Source of the DNA: an uncultured Finegoldia sp.
GTDB lineage: Bacteria > Bacillota > Clostridia > Tissierellales > Peptoniphilaceae
Direction: 5' to 3'
Assembly: GCF_900766215.1 (NCBI RefSeq)
Contig: NZ_CAAFUQ010000063.1
Location: forward strand, 1-5,559
DNA: 5,559 nt
Position numbers and translations under genes: made by a program. Of the stretch, positions 5,264-5,559 are shown one piece after another. How positions within the stretch are numbered: the stretch's first letter is position 1; each line of letters starts with the position of its first letter. The notes under the pieces are model-generated. The model was given only the letters and a program-made list of their open reading frames with translations, ran no database searches and had not been told where the DNA came from.

Positions 5264-5559
5264 GGATTTATTCAAGTCTATGAGACTTGGCGCAATATTA
5301 GGACTGATTAGCAATATAATTCAAGATGTGTCAGCAGTTTTCATAGCGACTGTTTTGGGAACTTTTACATCTGCAGTATTGAATTCAGATATAAAAATGA
5401 TGAAATCTTCAATATATAAGTTGCTCATTGCTATTTTGATTACTGTAGTTTTGATACCTATTTTTCAGATTTTATCAAATAAAATTATCCTGAAAAATAG
5501 TTTTACTCACGAAAATTTGCTAATAGACAAATACTTAAAATTTGATGAAAGTATTTTAA
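5256..5559 (+). CDS. Second ABC exporter half-transporter, N-terminal part of membrane domain (truncated by window end)
   Basis: An open frame starts at ATG 5256, overlaps the preceding gene's stop by eight bases and runs to the window end (101 codons, no stop). It begins MYKDLFKSMRLGAILGLISN. Hydrophobic segments at about residues 11-41 and 52-75 are followed by a charged stretch with HENLLIDKYLKFDESIL. That resembles helices 1-2 and the first long cytoplasmic loop of an ABC exporter membrane domain, where a 'DKYLKF'-type sequence is typical. GGTGA at 5246-5250, five bases upstream, is a modest ribosome binding site, and the overlap suggests coupling to the upstream gene. The ATPase domain must lie beyond the window. 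The assignment rests on position and general pattern, so the subunit role is inferred. Confidence 0.75.
   Translation, partial: MYKDLFKSMRLGAILGLISNIIQDVSAVFIATVLGTFTSAVLNSDIKMMKSSIYKLLIAILITVVLIPIFQILSNKIILKNSFTHENLLIDKYLKFDESIL

Overview
The window looks like chromosomal DNA of a low-GC Gram-positive anaerobe. It is very AT-rich, with strong AGGAGG-type ribosome binding sites, TATAAT-type promoters and tight gene packing. The protein sequences would fit the Finegoldia/Peptoniphilus/Anaerococcus group of Firmicutes, but that placement is an impression, not a proof. Apart from the end of an insertion sequence, every gene encodes a membrane transport protein.

Layout, left to right. Bases 1-132 are one end of an IS3-family insertion sequence: the first 25 codons of its OrfA, reading leftward, plus the terminal inverted repeat. 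From about 133 comes host sequence with a promoter (173-200). It leads into a compact three-gene operon reading right (232-2688): an ABC ATPase and two six-helix permeases of the ABC-2 type, matching the poorly characterised COG4586/COG4587/COG3694 exporter family. These genes overlap or nearly touch, and their last codons supply the next gene's Shine-Dalgarno sequence. The operon ends at a bidirectional hairpin terminator (2689-2720) shared with a convergent gene (2702-3610, minus), a ten-helix EamA/DMT-superfamily permease. The stop codon of that gene lies in the terminator loop.

A short divergent intergenic region (3611-3721) carries a convincing extended -10 promoter for the right-hand unit and a weaker candidate for the EamA gene. 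The right-hand unit encodes a fused permease-ATPase half-transporter (3722-5263). It is followed, with an 8-base overlap, by the start of a second ABC half-transporter (5256 to the window end). The pair probably makes a heterodimeric ABC exporter. Its substrate is unknown, and its DNA is visibly more AT-rich than the rest.

No CRISPR array, tRNA, rRNA, riboswitch or obviously new system was seen. The items most worth a second look are the terminator/coding overlap, the compositional step at the right-hand exporter, that exporter's compact and unusual nucleotide-binding domain, and the insertion sequence abutting the first operon.
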